Source: Tetranychus cinnabarinus (lineage: Eukaryota; Arthropoda; Arachnida; Trombidiformes; Tetranychidae). Taken from it: a stretch of 64,000 nt of DNA. The translations under genes were made by a program, and so were the position numbers. This document shows positions 11,101 to 23,726 of this stretch, one piece after another. The notes beneath the pieces are model-generated. The model searched no databases, was not told where the DNA came from, and saw only the letters and a list, made by a program, of their open reading frames with translations. The stretch is from contig WHVY01000002.1 in NCBI GenBank assembly GCA_022266195.1, positions 1,441,001-1,505,000 of the forward strand, in the 5' to 3' direction. The stretch's first letter is position 1. Each line of letters begins with the position of its first letter.

Positions 11101-13202
11101 AGCTCTTTAATTTTCAAAGTCATTTGACGAGGTTGTAAATGGAGTAAACTTGTTCTATAAGCAACTGAACCAAGATCCGAAGGTAACCAAGGAACTAATC
11201 CTAGTATTTTAAATTTAGTTCCCCAAATATTTGATGTTATCAAAGTTAATTTCTCATCTTCTGGCATTGCATCCGTATAGGTGCTTTCTGGCTTCACATG
11301 ATTTGCTGGTGGTCGAGCAAGTCCATTTAGATCAGCCTCACCCTCATGGTTTCGACGATTCCGATGCTGGCGACGCTTTCTTCTTGTTCTAACAGTAACA
11401 TGTTCTTCACTTTCACTGTCTGAAGTTCCAGGAGTCGATGATGAATGCCAATAAAGCGTATTTTGCATTCCAGATTTATTTCTACCTCTTCCACCACCTC
11501 CTGAGTCACTATAGTTTCCACCTGCTTCAATTTTCAACAAAGTTTCCTCACATTTTTTCGATTGAGGGTGAAATATTACAAACTCAGGTCTTATCTTACT
11601 CGTTCTTTTTCCCTTAAGGATAGGTACTAAACCACCAAGATATTCCAGGTATAAAACGTAAGATGAAGAGCTACCAAGTATATCTTCATCGTGACGAATC
11701 AAGGTACAATAAAGTCGAGTATTACTAGCAGGAGGATTAACAGTAAATTTAGTCAAATTGAGATTATCTGGAAGATAGCACCGTAATGTCCGACCAAAAA
11801 GACTGGACACGAGATTTTGTAATGTTGAAGGCAATGGAAGAGATTCAACTGCAGATTCATTGGACAGTTTTTTGTAGATACTCAATCGACAAAGAAGGTG
11901 AAGAGAAGCAACTCGCTTGGTTACCCAGGCAATATTTAGAACTGGCCCTGTACCAACGAACAAACGCTTATCACTATGGCCCCACGTTAATGAACTGATT
12001 GGGTGACCAGTATATTCGAGATTAACGCGATATTTTAATATTCCTGATTCACTATAAAGTTTAATGGTATTAATATACTTCGTAGGATTCATTAAACCAG
12101 CAATACTTGGATTACCATAATCTCTTTGACTACTGCAACTGCTTTTGTTATTATTATTGTTATCTTTATTATAACCATCATACGGTGTGTACGTATTTTC
12201 AATTGTATGTCCACCAACAGCAAGAGTATCACCTTTGTTAGACCATTCCATTTTGATTGTATTTAAATTTGTTCGGATAATTATTGGGCAAATGTCATCA
12301 TAATTTTTAAGTAAATATAATACTCCATCATCAAAACAAATTGATAAAATATAGTTTCGATTAGATGAAGAGGGAGATGGCGACGAAGAGGTTGCTGCTG
12401 CTGCTGAATTTGATGATGATGAATTGGAATTGTTATTATGATTTGTTTTATTATTACCATTATTATTACCGTTGTTTTCACCTTCATCGATATCTTCCAT
12501 TTTGAATTTTTCACTTGACCAAGCCATTGATGTTATTGAATGGTGTTCTCGAATAGATAATTGGGCAATTATTGTTCCATTAATGTCAATCACTAGTATA
12601 CTTCCATTAGAAGTACCAAAGATGACTTGCTGATCATCAGGAGTCCAAATGCCACAAGTTGTTGAGCAAGACTCTAGATTTAACATTGATGACCAATAGC
12701 GTTGACCAGCAACAGAACCGATAAGCACAAATCCATCGATATAGCAAATAAGAGCCATTCGACCATCATGGGACCAAGCAAAATCAATGACTTGAGTATT
12801 ACGATCATTAATCAATTCAACTGACCATCTTCCTTCGTACTTTATCCAAACAAATATGATTCCCGATGAATCACATGAAGCCAATTTCTGATAGGGTTCA
12901 TTCCATTTTACCAGAGTAACTTCTGATCTATGACCACGAAGATTGTAATTAGTGCGAGGAGGCAATTCAGATGATGGGGCCTTTCTACAACGACAGGTTG
13001 TATAAGTAACACCAACGATTCCTCTACTATTACCAAGCGCAATCCAACCATCTTGATAGTAGTTTGTTCTGTTGAGCTTCCAACCATCATCATCTTGTGA
13101 CTGTAAGAGTCCATCAGGAACTTTGCCCATCCATGAGAGACTCGAAATATTACAATCAGAATAAGAATGAGGCTTTTCAATTTTTTCAAAGTGAAGGTGC
13201 AT
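8141..13202 (-). CDS. TULP4: Tubby-like protein 4 (TULP4 / Tusp): WD40, SOCS box, tubby C-terminus
   Basis: Three exons: 9028-13202, 8653-8962 and 8141-8257. They total 4602 nt, or 1533 residues, very close to human TULP4 (about 1540). The N-terminus carries WD40 repeats (about residues 20-450) with highly conserved TULP4 segments such as WNEPYQKLASCDSSG, SHDGRMALICYIDGFVL and GIWTPDDQQVIFGTSNG. A SOCS-box-like segment follows (LHLLCRLSIYKKL to LPLPSTLQNL), then the conserved YVLYLEYLGGLVPILKG and TSNIWGTKFKILGL parts. The long middle is Ser/Asn-rich. The tubby C-terminus is split over exons 2 and 3: VYQLDFGGRVTQESAKNFQI, then GRIDDNAYTLDFQYPFSALQ. It ends in ANVTQRLK, as the family does. Members act as substrate adaptors of Cullin-RING ligases through the SOCS box; this is family knowledge. 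I chose the ATG at 13202 because an upstream in-frame TTG is not a usual eukaryotic start. Confidence 0.95.
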
Positions 13203-16200
13203 CTTTACCAGTTGCTTGTCCAACAAACAACTTGTAAACTATAAATAATTTTCACCTCAAACTATTTTCAAAACAATTCATTTGAAAAGATCGCCATTTT
13301 TCGCATTACTCAACTAGTAGAAAATTCAATCAATTTTTCAAGAATCACTCGAAGATTTACAATTTTGAACACAGATTTGGTCAAGAGGAGAGATTCAAAG
13401 CTGATAAGAGTAATGTCGATAAATATAGCAATGATAATAACAATTTCCCTGAAAACACAGGCTTGACCACTAATGAGTAAGGATTAATAAGAGTTACAAG
13501 AGATAGCATGGCTGAATTAAAAATGTAGACACTTTTTCACATAATGATAAAATAGATAAACTGTTGTACATTATTGTCATCCAATTGAGCTTGAATCACA
13601 CAAACAAAGTAAGCACATATTGAGTAATCATGGTGAAAATTAATCCAGGTCTAAATGAATGAACCTTGAAAAAGAAAACGAATTTTGAATGAAATAAACA
13701 AGAGGGAAAGCAATAACAAAAGACGAAGAAGCAAATCTCATGAAAATAGAGAAAGAAAGGTAAAAATATAACAGTTAATGGTCGATCAATGTAAACAGCA
13801 AATGTTGTCCTTAACTGGTAACAAAGGAAAAAATGGACAAGAATAAAGCAAGAACTCAGAATATAAACACAAAAATCAAATTAATTGGTAACAGTAATCA
13901 TCTGTAGACTAGAATTGAAATCATTTTGACATGTTTAGTGTGAATTGATATCTATGATATAATAAAAAGGTAACAAGAAAAACGGAGGGAGAAAGAGAAG
14001 AGAAGGGAAGATCGAGAGGGGAAAAGAGGGAAAAGACAAAATAATGCATTTTCTGGTTGCTCAAAGACTCGACTCAGCAAACATTTTGCTTCAAAATAAA
14101 TCATATGCGCTGTTGATGGATCTTACTTGAACACACGCCTTATCACTCTACGGCAGCTTCGATCTCTTAAAAATAGACCCTTTTCCCACACTCCAAACGC
14201 TTCCCTCACCAACTAGCTGATCGATTCGCAACCAAAATTTCAGCTTAAATGATAGGCTGAATCAAAAAGCAAATAACTGGCAAATGTAAAAATATATTGA
14301 CTCGTGGATTCGCGTTTTCCCAAATTTCTGAACTTCTTCGTGAATACTCAACACACTCCGACTGTTACTCGCCCGCTGTCATCATTATTTACCATTTTCC
14401 TTTCTTTCTCTGTCTCTTTATCTTCAAAGTCTTCATTCTATCATCAACTTTTGATTCTTCCCTTTATTACAATACATTTTTTCCCCAATATTACTCTCCT
14501 CCATCTTCCATATCATCCGACAATCCCTTTTACTAGTAAGTTATACATTTTACAGACCATCTTCCCCCATCTTTCTCGTCATCATTATCTTCTCTTTCTT
14601 TACTTTCTCTTTGCTCAATGCCATTTCCATTGGATTACAGTAAAATTTTGACACACCTTACTTTATCGATCCAATTTTTACCCAACATTTCTTCATCGTC
14701 TTCAAATCTTCTTGCTACAAAATTTTACCATCTTTTCCCATTTCTTTTACAGTCACTCAGATATCTTCATCAGAATAATTGTAATAACAATTTAGCCCTT
14801 CATCTTCATCTGTTAGTTTTTTAAGCCCCATTTCAAACAATATTAACATGGTTAACAATCTTGTCAATAGAAGAAATTTATTGTACTTCAAAATCGCAAG
14901 GTAAAGGTCAACATGAAATTGATTTACTTTTTGTTCAACATCAAGTTCAACCATTTACCCCTCTTTTTCCCTCTCTTATCTCATATTACTTTATGTAATC
15001 ATCATCATCATGATCATCATCATTTCTTGTCCGTTTAAATATTTTATATTTCAACTCTTCTTTTCAAGTAAATCTACTTTAAATTGAATCTTTCAATTTG
15101 ACAGCAAAAAGTAACAACCGAAAAGGCTCAACTTTTAAATTAAAATTGAATTTTGGTAAATCCAGGACAACAGCAAACAATGTTGAACAGTAATCATAAT
15201 AATCAAAATATAAAGCAATAGCAACAACAATAGTCTAGTAAAAGCAACAAAAAAAAAGTGAAAGGCTTCCAAATATTCACGGTCAAATTTGAGAAGGTCA
15301 AGACTAAATGGTCAAGTTGCTTATGATAAATATATTTTCTGAATTACATTAACAAATAAGATGAATAGCAAAGACCAGTCTTTAACTTTCTAGTAATTTA
15401 ATCCGATTCTCTTTGGAATCTCTCTTCTAATGTAATTCAACGATATTGAATATCAAAATTTAGGTAACCCAATGAGTTAATCAGATCAATAATTAGTTAC
15501 TATTTTTGCATCACAAACACAAAACGTTAAATTGTTGTTTAACCAATTTAGCTTCACTTTTGCCTTCCAAGATTCCAATCTTTTCCAAGTTGATAGCAAA
15601 TCTAACTTGATTAAGATTCTACCCTTAAAATCACCAACAGCCATTCAAATTGTTGACGTCAATTTAATTTAATTTTTGTCTTATTACCGTGAAACAAAAA
15701 TTGCTCATTATTTGGATGGTTTACAAGCTCAAAATTAATCAATATCAGACACAATATTACCTTTTTTACCTGCATTAACACCCAATCCATAAATTACCTT
15801 GTAACAACAATAATAACAAGAAGAAAAGGTAATTACATTAAAAGTTAGAGGCATTTAGCCTTCAATAAATGAACCTCAATACATGGTAAGTATAGTCAAT
15901 TGTAACATGATTAGAATCGAGAACCAGAGCACGTTACTAGAACATCTTCAAGGGTTAACCTAATCATTAATCATATTCATCAACATTGATCCAAACAACA
16001 AATAAAACATTTGGCAGCAGCGGACAAACAAATTTCAATCGTCTTTCATCTGATAACCTTTTTACAGTTGATCAATGATAATAATGGCTCTTTCAAAATG
16101 AATATTTCCCTGATTTTGCTCCAAATACAATCAATTAATCCAACTGAAACAGACTACTCCAAGTTGAAATACGTTTCATTAAACGAAAGTATCATGTCTA

Positions 16201-16537
16201 TCGAGTTTTGTGGAAATGTCAAAGATTCCTTCAGATTGAATATCAGTGAAAGACATGAATTCAGCATTTCATCTCGTCAGCCTTTTCATCTTCTTCTTTT
16301 CCTTTTGATCCTTCACCATTCTCAATAGATTTCAAGTAACAAATCAATAATCTTTCTCCTTAAACATCTCGATTGGTATAAATTATTTATGTATAAATAT
16401 AAGCATCTCTTTATTATCAATGTTCATATTGTTCACATTATTGAGCTGTGTTTTGATTAACGTTTCTTTCCATCCAACCAATGGTTAATTGCTTCATTTA
16501 AAATGATTTCTTAACACGAGATCCAAGTAAATTTTCT
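13203..16537. other. Intergenic and TULP4 upstream region
   Basis: Holds the presumed TULP4 promoter and 5' leader. It also has a pyrimidine-rich + strand tract (about 14390-14640), which gives spurious Ser/Leu/Phe-rich reading frames, and a short ATC-type simple repeat near 14998-15025. No gene recognised. Confidence 0.5.
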
Positions 16538-19500
16538 TTACAGTAATTTAAAAATGAATAAAGTCCATATTTTTTGGTTTTACGTGAAAAATAATGGCTG
16601 ACAACATCTGAATCATCTGTAAGAAAAGGAAGAAGAAGAAGAAGAAGAAAATCAATTATCCAGATAAAAAATTGAATGTTATTTTGAAATTTTATGTAAA
16701 TTTAATGAATATTGAAATGACAGGGATTTTTGCTTGATCAAAGCTTCAACATGAACATCAAATTAAAGGTTGACATTGATTGACAAAAAATTAGTTGATC
16801 AGCAAAACAGCAACCCAGACAATTCATCACTGACCTGATACAAGCGGCCTTGTTTCAGCCAGAGTGGGTAAAACATTATCATTTGCAGAAAGTGAAATGA
16901 AAAATGAAAACGGAACAATCCATAGACATAAAGTGAAAAATCCTAGAACCTTGAATAGGAAGAGAAAGAAAGAAATGAATAAATTTCAATGTTAAATATT
17001 GTCCTGGAAAAAGAGTTGAATCCATGATTTAATACTTGAATATAATGGTTAAAAGCAATGATAATGGCAATGATTATAATGATGGTGACCATGAAAAATG
17101 AACACAAATTACAGGGGAAAAAATAATCTGTAGGTGTATTATGAAAGGGTGCAAGCTGGGAGTGAATAGGGAATGAATTATGGAGTGAAAGTTGATATTA
17201 TCATATCGTAAAAAATAGTTGCCTGAAAAAAGAAACAATAATCAAGGTGGAAAAAAGAGTAAAATCAACTGTTAGAACAATAAATTCAATCAAGTTGATA
17301 ATGTTCACCACCCAATTTTATTTGGTAAATTAAAACGATTTATTATTCATAAGATGAAGTGAATAAGATTTGAAGGTAAAGGCCTTTTGTAACATTAAAG
17401 GTAAAAATAACTTAATTTTTACCTCTCTCTTTGTGGACAATTTATCGTTGTTCAACATTTTATCAACCTTGAATGATCATCAACATTATTATGATGATTA
17501 GGATGAAAAATATTGGATGATAAGGAGGAGGAGAAAGCAAGGGTTGACATTGAACTTTTATTATTAACCTGATAACATGAAACTGAGTAACATCATCAAC
17601 ATTGGCCTAGATTAATAGACCATAATCAAAGTTGATTGAAAGGTAACCCAAATTGAGACACTAAAAGTCTTCATTGTTGTCGCATTTTTCATGGTCATTT
17701 CACTATTTCAAGATGGGCCAAGGTCAACATTTATATTTATAACTGATCTAAATCGCCATTGTAATCATTGTAACCATAAAATTCAAACATTAACCATTTT
17801 TAACTCTGTTTCACTTTTGGGTTTGGGTTTGAATGGTTTTACCAGCTTTTTGTTTGCCATTCATTTTCAATTTTTAATTTCAATCAATAGTTAATTTACC
17901 TGTGTTAATGGATACAGTCCGTTGGCAAAAAAGGTAAATGCTAAATAATGGTTGACAAAAAGTAAAACTGTAATAAAGAAAAGACAATTAGTGTTTAGTT
18001 TAACCAGAAAATGTTTGGGTCATTTTAAGTCAGCTTTTCAACCAGTTTTTGCTCGCTTCTTCTGGTAATATTGATTTGGATTGATTGAATAAATTGCTTT
18101 CTCTTTTGGTGATCAACTGATTGTTTCAGGCTTCTCTTTGAACAATCGCCATTTCATGAAAAAACATGATTCTGCATAAAGACTATCATCATCTCCATCA
18201 GCTAACAATCATTGAGGTAGACTCATGGTAATAGGAATGACATACTTTATTCAGTCTGTACTTTCATCTTGACTCAAGATGATGTATCTTATCATGTATT
18301 TCATTGATTGCCTCAATTATCATAAGATTGTCAATAATGATTTATGAGTTACTCTTTTTTTTGTGTTTACATCAACAAAAATCGGGAAACAAAAACCTTT
18401 TCTTATGAAGATCAACATTTTCATAGTTTACCATTAGACTCAAATAGAGTCAATTTTGTAAAAAATATAAATTCATATTATTGAATGAAAAAGATTTGAA
18501 AAGATTCATTTGAAATATCAATAAACTTCGCTCATTAATTTTGTTAAATCGTCTGTTAAATTATTGATATTATTGACTTTGAACATTCTTCCTGTTCATC
18601 ATTTCCAGAAGTCAAACATCATTCTAAGATCAGAACAGTTCATGATTGATGAAGTAAAAGGAACACAAAAATTACTCCAACAAAAAGTTGAACATTATCA
18701 ATGATCATTTCATGTTTTTATCAATTCTGGCAAAAAATGGTTCAACTGCGAATTTGAAACAATCCAGATTCTTGGATTCTCATGGATCAGTTACGTGGTG
18801 AGATATGATTCTGATGGAAACAAAATTCAAGTTTTGAGTGAAAAAGAATTGAATTTTAACCAGTTTTCAAGAAAAGGCACAAAAATAAAAGACAAGAAAA
18901 TATAACAAAAGAAATGCTTCAAATATTTTTCACTCCTTTTACACCTCATTGGAAAGGTTAAATTGTACAAGATAAATAATCTGAATGATAACATCATGAT
19001 GATAGAATGTTCAAAATACATTTCATGAGAATTCAACTTTAATCATTTGTCAGAGTAAATGGGAAAAAATGAAACCTTTAACATGTAAAAGCATCTTTTT
19101 TCAATAATGTAAAGTCATTAGTTTAATTAATTTAATCTGATAAACATCTGAGGAACCAGAATTTGTCTAGTTTTTCAGGCAATTTTGTTCATTAATATTT
19201 GTAAACAAAAATATAACTGAAATGGGAAAAAAGCTTAACTCATCAGCCTTTTTGTTTTTATCATTTACTTTTATCTGGTTTCATCGTTTAACTTCATTCC
19301 GTTTATTATTAAATTAACCTCAATATCAGTATTGATGGTGGGGAATGTTATCATGGGAATGCTTCAGGGAATGAAGGTAAAGATGGGAATTATTACTTTG
19401 CACCAGGAAAATGTTTCTAAACATTATTCTGATCATTATCCTTTACCATGGAAAAACATGATTCTCTCAAAGTTTACTTTATCGAGCAACAATTTATTAA

Positions 19501-21197
19501 CAATATTCAATTACTGACATTAAATGATGTTGTTGCTGCTCTTTTTGTTTTTCATACTTTAACCAATATCACTTGTAATTGACTTTTCAAAAGGTAATTT
19601 CACCTAAGAATTTGATATTTAACGATGAAATCAAATAAGAAAAGTCATTATTTTTCAACATTTTTGTTATTGATTTCATATCCTTTTTTAATTGATTAAA
19701 TTGTTTGTCTATTAATAATGAGAAGAGAATTACAAATTAATCTTTTCTTTCCAATCTGGGTTCAAGTTTTTTAGTTGGTATGAGTGGAAAATTGAGATAA
19801 ATTAACATTTAATCATGGTAATTTGATTAGTTTCAAGTTGAGGATGAAAAATAAAACCAGAGAGACTATGATTGAAAAAATATCTTTCAGTTCAATTTGA
19901 AATTAAATTAGGAGTTAAATTGGGTAAAATTGATGAAAGGAAATATCGAAAAAGATTTAGGATTGAAAGATTATCACATTTATAATCTTATATTAAATTA
20001 TTGAAGGCAGGACAGTCAAACGAACCAAGACAAGTTGACGAATTAAGGATTCAATTAAATTAAGGTTGAATAATAAATAGCTTATTCATTTTCAATGGTT
20101 TGGGTTGACTAGTTGCAATACTATGGAAGGATTGATGATTGATAGTCAGGAAAACTGAAAATGTAAATTGAGCTGCAGTCAATTATAATGTTGTAGTTGT
20201 CTTGATCTTATTCACAAAATCACAATTTATAAATTCAACTTAGAGCTTGCTTATCAGGAAAACTTGCAAAGGAAACCAAAACAAATTAAGATGTCTAATT
20301 AAACGTAATTAAAAACATAATCAAATATTCATAAGAATCAAAATTGAGATAAAATCCCTAAACTCTGAGAATAACATTTGGCATAAATTACTAATAAATA
20401 CACTAGATTCAGTAATTACACTTGAATTAATTTACGGTAAATCTTTGAATTCAGACAATTATGTTTACTGAAACCAAAAAACTACTTTATCATGCTGCGT
20501 CTGACATCTAGTGATGAGTTAGTTAGTCTGGTAGGTATAACTGAGAAGCGGGTAATTCAATAGATTACTATAAAAATACAACTGTTATTAAAATTTATTA
20601 GTTACACCTGTATTCAATCAATCTGTTTATTCACCAGAATGGTTTAAAATTAATGAACAGGTATATTGGGTGTTTAGAGAAGGAGTACTCACTTATCCCT
20701 GAGATGAAGGGTATCGATGTAAAGGTGAAGAAGGGGAAATTTTTGAGTATTACAAGATGAACTAGTTGGCTGATAATCCCAGTCAATAATAGACTCATGG
20801 GTAAATTTTCAAAAATCAAAAGGCACAAATATATAAATAATGTAACCTGAAAAGAAATAGGAAAATGATGAGAAATTTGGGAACAATTTGAATAACAAAT
20901 GACATTAGGATGATACTTACAAATATAACATAGCGAATCACTTTTGCAGCTATCACAGTATATTCTTCAACCAGTTCAGTTAAATAGTAGAGACCAGCAG
21001 CTAAAGTATTCAATAAAAATAGAATTATTGACCAATCGATTAAATTATGAAAGAAAGAAAAGTAAATATCGTTCGTGAAAACCGGGTAAATAAAAAAAGA
21101 CATGACAAGTGTAAACTTCCAACTCACCTAAGGACATAATGATAAAAGATACTTGCACAAAGATGGCAAACCAACTTAAAATAATCATAAACCACAT
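16538..21197 (-). CDS. TEX261: TEX261 / Svp26-family ER-Golgi membrane protein
   Basis: Six short exons not evident as one reading frame: 21128-21197, 20921-21000, 20693-20846, 17900-17967, 16835-16949 and 16538-16617. Phases agree at every junction. The sum is 567 nt, or 188 residues; human TEX261 is 196. Diagnostic segments appear in the family order: an MWFM start, AAGLYYLTELVEEYTV in exon 2, VNHYLAFTFFANGLYPLTQ in exon 4, CLWIVPFSFFISLSANDNVL in exon 5 and VVSHYFSRK in exon 6. Four to five membrane helices are visible. The yeast relative Svp26 is a COPII cargo adaptor for Golgi type II membrane proteins, so an early-secretory role is expected. Intron 3 is 2.7 kb. The C-terminus is about ten residues shorter than in vertebrates. 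Confidence 0.9.
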
Positions 21198-22242
21198 ATT
21201 TAATTTAATTTAACAACTAATTTAATTAATTATATCATCTGGAAGCAATATAAAAAAAGGTAATATTTGCAATTGAATTTAGTTAAAAAAAGACAACAGT
21301 CAACTGATTTACCAAGTTGGAGCAAGGAAAGACAACTGTTTGTTTGTTTACTGGCGTTAAGGGAACTGTTTCCAAGTGACGATTGATGAATAAACCCGGG
21401 TTAATAGATTGAGGTAAATTGAAAAATTCTAGAATTTATGTTATTAACTAATCTATTGCTCAGTAATTCTGAAAAAGCAATTAGATTTAGACAAGTGTAG
21501 TCTTATTAGATATTTTCCTAGCCACTTTAAGGGTTGCAACAGATTGAATCACGGTTGTAATTGTAATATGAAACTATTAATTGCTGCTCAGCAAAACTGA
21601 ATGGACAGAAACCTTACAGAAAAAGCTTGAGAATCTAAGAATTGTAAACTAAAAATATGAAGTAATTGAAATCAATACAAAGCAAACCTCGAAAATTATC
21701 AGTTTATGGTGGTTTTTGTCATTTCTTCAGAGTAAAGCGCCTGCAACTGTGAATACTGAGTATTGATTATCCAATTAATTTTATCAATATATTATTGATT
21801 CAATTTTTTATGAGGTAAATTTATAATCATGCTACAAGGGTCTGGCGGTCAAGTGTTTGTAGAATCAGAATCAGAGCCAAGATGGGTGAATGGCTTCATG
21901 TCCACCGGTTGCCATACAAAGCTTGAAAAGCGTTATATCTTATTGTTAGAGACACTTATTTTCGGAAATCTTATTGCTCATTGTATTTAAATATTCTAGA
22001 ATTTTATGTTTCTTTTAGTATTGATCTATAAGAGCAATAGTTATACTCTTTGATTGGTTCCATCATCCAATGATTAATCAAGATTTCTGCGTGATTTACA
22101 GTAATGATTGTAGATAACAGAGGGAGTCACAAATAAGATGCATATCGCGCCTTTCTGCTTAAGCCAGTCAGTTAATATCTCATCGATAAGTGTTTTAATC
22201 GTATTATTGCTTTTTATCCAACCTACTGGATTAACTTGAATT
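21198..22242. other. Intergenic between divergent TEX261 and POLD2
   Basis: Shared upstream region of two divergent housekeeping genes. A 54-codon ATG-to-stop frame lies on the + strand at 21829-21993. It resembles nothing I know, so it is reported as a finding and not called. Confidence 0.45.
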
Positions 22243-23640
22243 ATGGAGGTAGATTCTGGCGATGCCGTTGTCCCGAGAAGTGCCGTTACTCCTTCTAGTC
22301 AGGTATTTAATGATTCAAATTATCTTCGGATTAAAGTGAGACATGAAAACTTGTGTGATGACTTTATTTTGGAGGAAAATCATTTTACTTCACAATATTT
22401 TCCATTTTATGTCGCTCGATTAAAAACACTCAAACCGCTCATTCAAAAATTAGCTGTACAAAAATGGGGAACTAACGTTCGCTTCTCGTCAATGAGTGAG
22501 ATGAATGATAAAGATGATCCAAAAGTAATTATCATTGGAATTCTGTTTAAAAAGATGGAAAATCAACCAACGGTTCTGAAAGAAATTAGTTCGGAGGATA
22601 ATCAAATAGTTCCACAATCTACTGCTGATTGTTACATTGATGATACAGATTATTTAATTTTACAAGATGAGACAGAAAACGTAAGATTATCCGGAAATAT
22701 TTCTATCCATTCTCATGTCACTGGAATCGTTGTTGGACTCAAGGGTTGTGTCAATCCTGACGGAAATGATTTTATCGTGGAAGAAATTTGTTACCCAAGC
22801 CTGCCAAATCCTTATGTTGAAAAACTACCGCAGATTGAAACAAAGTACATTTTACTATTATCTGGTCTCGGTTTCAGTAAAAATCCTTCATCTCAATTGT
22901 GTAAAGCCACAGATCTTTTAAAGAGTTTCATTACTGGATTTTTAAGACCAGAAGATGCTGAAAAGTCGCAAAAGATTAGTCGAGTTATCATCGCCGGTAA
23001 TTTGATTGGAGAAAAGGTTCGTGCAGAAGAATTGGCTAAGGATGAAGCCCATGGAAAACCTTGGTTGAAGCAGTCGAAGCCATTTTTCGTTGACATTATG
23101 GAGAAAGTAGACAGTTTTCTAGTCGAGTTTGCTCGAACTATTGGTGTTGAAATAATGCCAGGCCATACAGATCCCACCTGTCAACCATTACCTCAACAAC
23201 CTATGAGTCCATGTATAATACCTAAAAGTAGCACACTTGATAGTATTCATTGCGTTTCTAATCCTTATTGTGGTGCATATGATTCTCGCCTGTTCATTGG
23301 AAGCTCTGGTCAAAACATAGATGACATACGAAGATTCAGTAGTCTCACTGATCCCATCGAAATAATGGAGAAAACTGTTATTTGGTCTCATCTCGCTCCT
23401 ACAGTACCGGACACTCTTCCTGGATTAAATGTGAAACCTGACAATCCTGAAGATCCATTTATATTGACTAGATTACCCGATGTCTATTTTGTTGGCAATC
23501 AAAAAGAATTTTCCACTTCATTCAAAGAAATGGGAAACAGACATATTCGTTTTATCAGTATACCTAAATTTGAAACTACATTTACCGGTGTTTTATTGAA
23601 TCTCGCAGACCTTACTTGTGAAAAAATATCATTTGGTTGA
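22243..23640 (+). CDS. POLD2: DNA polymerase delta subunit 2 (p50)
   Basis: Intronless, 465 residues, matching the usual ~470 of the family. An N-terminal region (FTSQYFPFYVARLKTLKPLI) leads into the OB-fold, with GIVVGLKGCVNPDGNDFIVE. The calcineurin-like phosphoesterase domain follows, with LLLSGLGF, RVIIAGNLIG and IMPGHTDPTCQPLPQQPM. The C-terminus has a SNPYCGAYDSRLFIGSSGQN block and ends in LPDVYFVGNQ and FTGVLLNLADLT. In B-subunits of replicative polymerases the phosphoesterase fold is catalytically inactive, and here too the metal-binding His/Asp set is incomplete. It scaffolds the catalytic subunit POLD1 and the POLD3 subunit in the nucleus. An AATAAA lies 80 bp after the stop. Confidence 0.97.
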   Translation: MEVDSGDAVVPRSAVTPSSQVFNDSNYLRIKVRHENLCDDFILEENHFTSQYFPFYVARLKTLKPLIQKLAVQKWGTNVRFSSMSEMNDKDDPKVIIIGILFKKMENQPTVLKEISSEDNQIVPQSTADCYIDDTDYLILQDETENVRLSGNISIHSHVTGIVVGLKGCVNPDGNDFIVEEICYPSLPNPYVEKLPQIETKYILLLSGLGFSKNPSSQLCKATDLLKSFITGFLRPEDAEKSQKISRVIIAGNLIGEKVRAEELAKDEAHGKPWLKQSKPFFVDIMEKVDSFLVEFARTIGVEIMPGHTDPTCQPLPQQPMSPCIIPKSSTLDSIHCVSNPYCGAYDSRLFIGSSGQNIDDIRRFSSLTDPIEIMEKTVIWSHLAPTVPDTLPGLNVKPDNPEDPFILTRLPDVYFVGNQKEFSTSFKEMGNRHIRFISIPKFETTFTGVLLNLADLTCEKISFG

Positions 23641-23720
23641 ATAACGTCATCTGATTACCAAAGATATATTTAAATATTGCTGTTCAGTCTCCTTCACCCA
23701 CAATTTGAATGGAAAGCAAA

Positions 23721-23726
23721 AATAAA
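23721..23726 (+). terminator. Poly(A) signal for POLD2
   Basis: AATAAA 80 bp downstream of the POLD2 stop codon. Confidence 0.6.

Noticed and set aside
9536..12514. Multiple frames overlapping the TULP4 large exon on both strands
   Set aside because: They are shadows of the low-complexity Ser/Asn-coding sequence.
14297..14954. Ser/Leu/Phe-rich frames near 14.3-14.9 kb
   Set aside because: They come from a pyrimidine-rich tract, with overlapping frames on both strands and no splice logic.
14990..15030. Possible CRISPR-like or structured repeat
   Set aside because: Just a short ATC-type microsatellite. No CRISPR array is expected or seen in this eukaryotic DNA.
18827..19036. Hydrophobic 69-codon minus-strand frame
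   Set aside because: I considered it as a TEX261 exon, but a complete, better matching exon set was found elsewhere.
23188..23391. Antisense frames within POLD2
   Set aside because: Shadows of a fully conserved coding exon.
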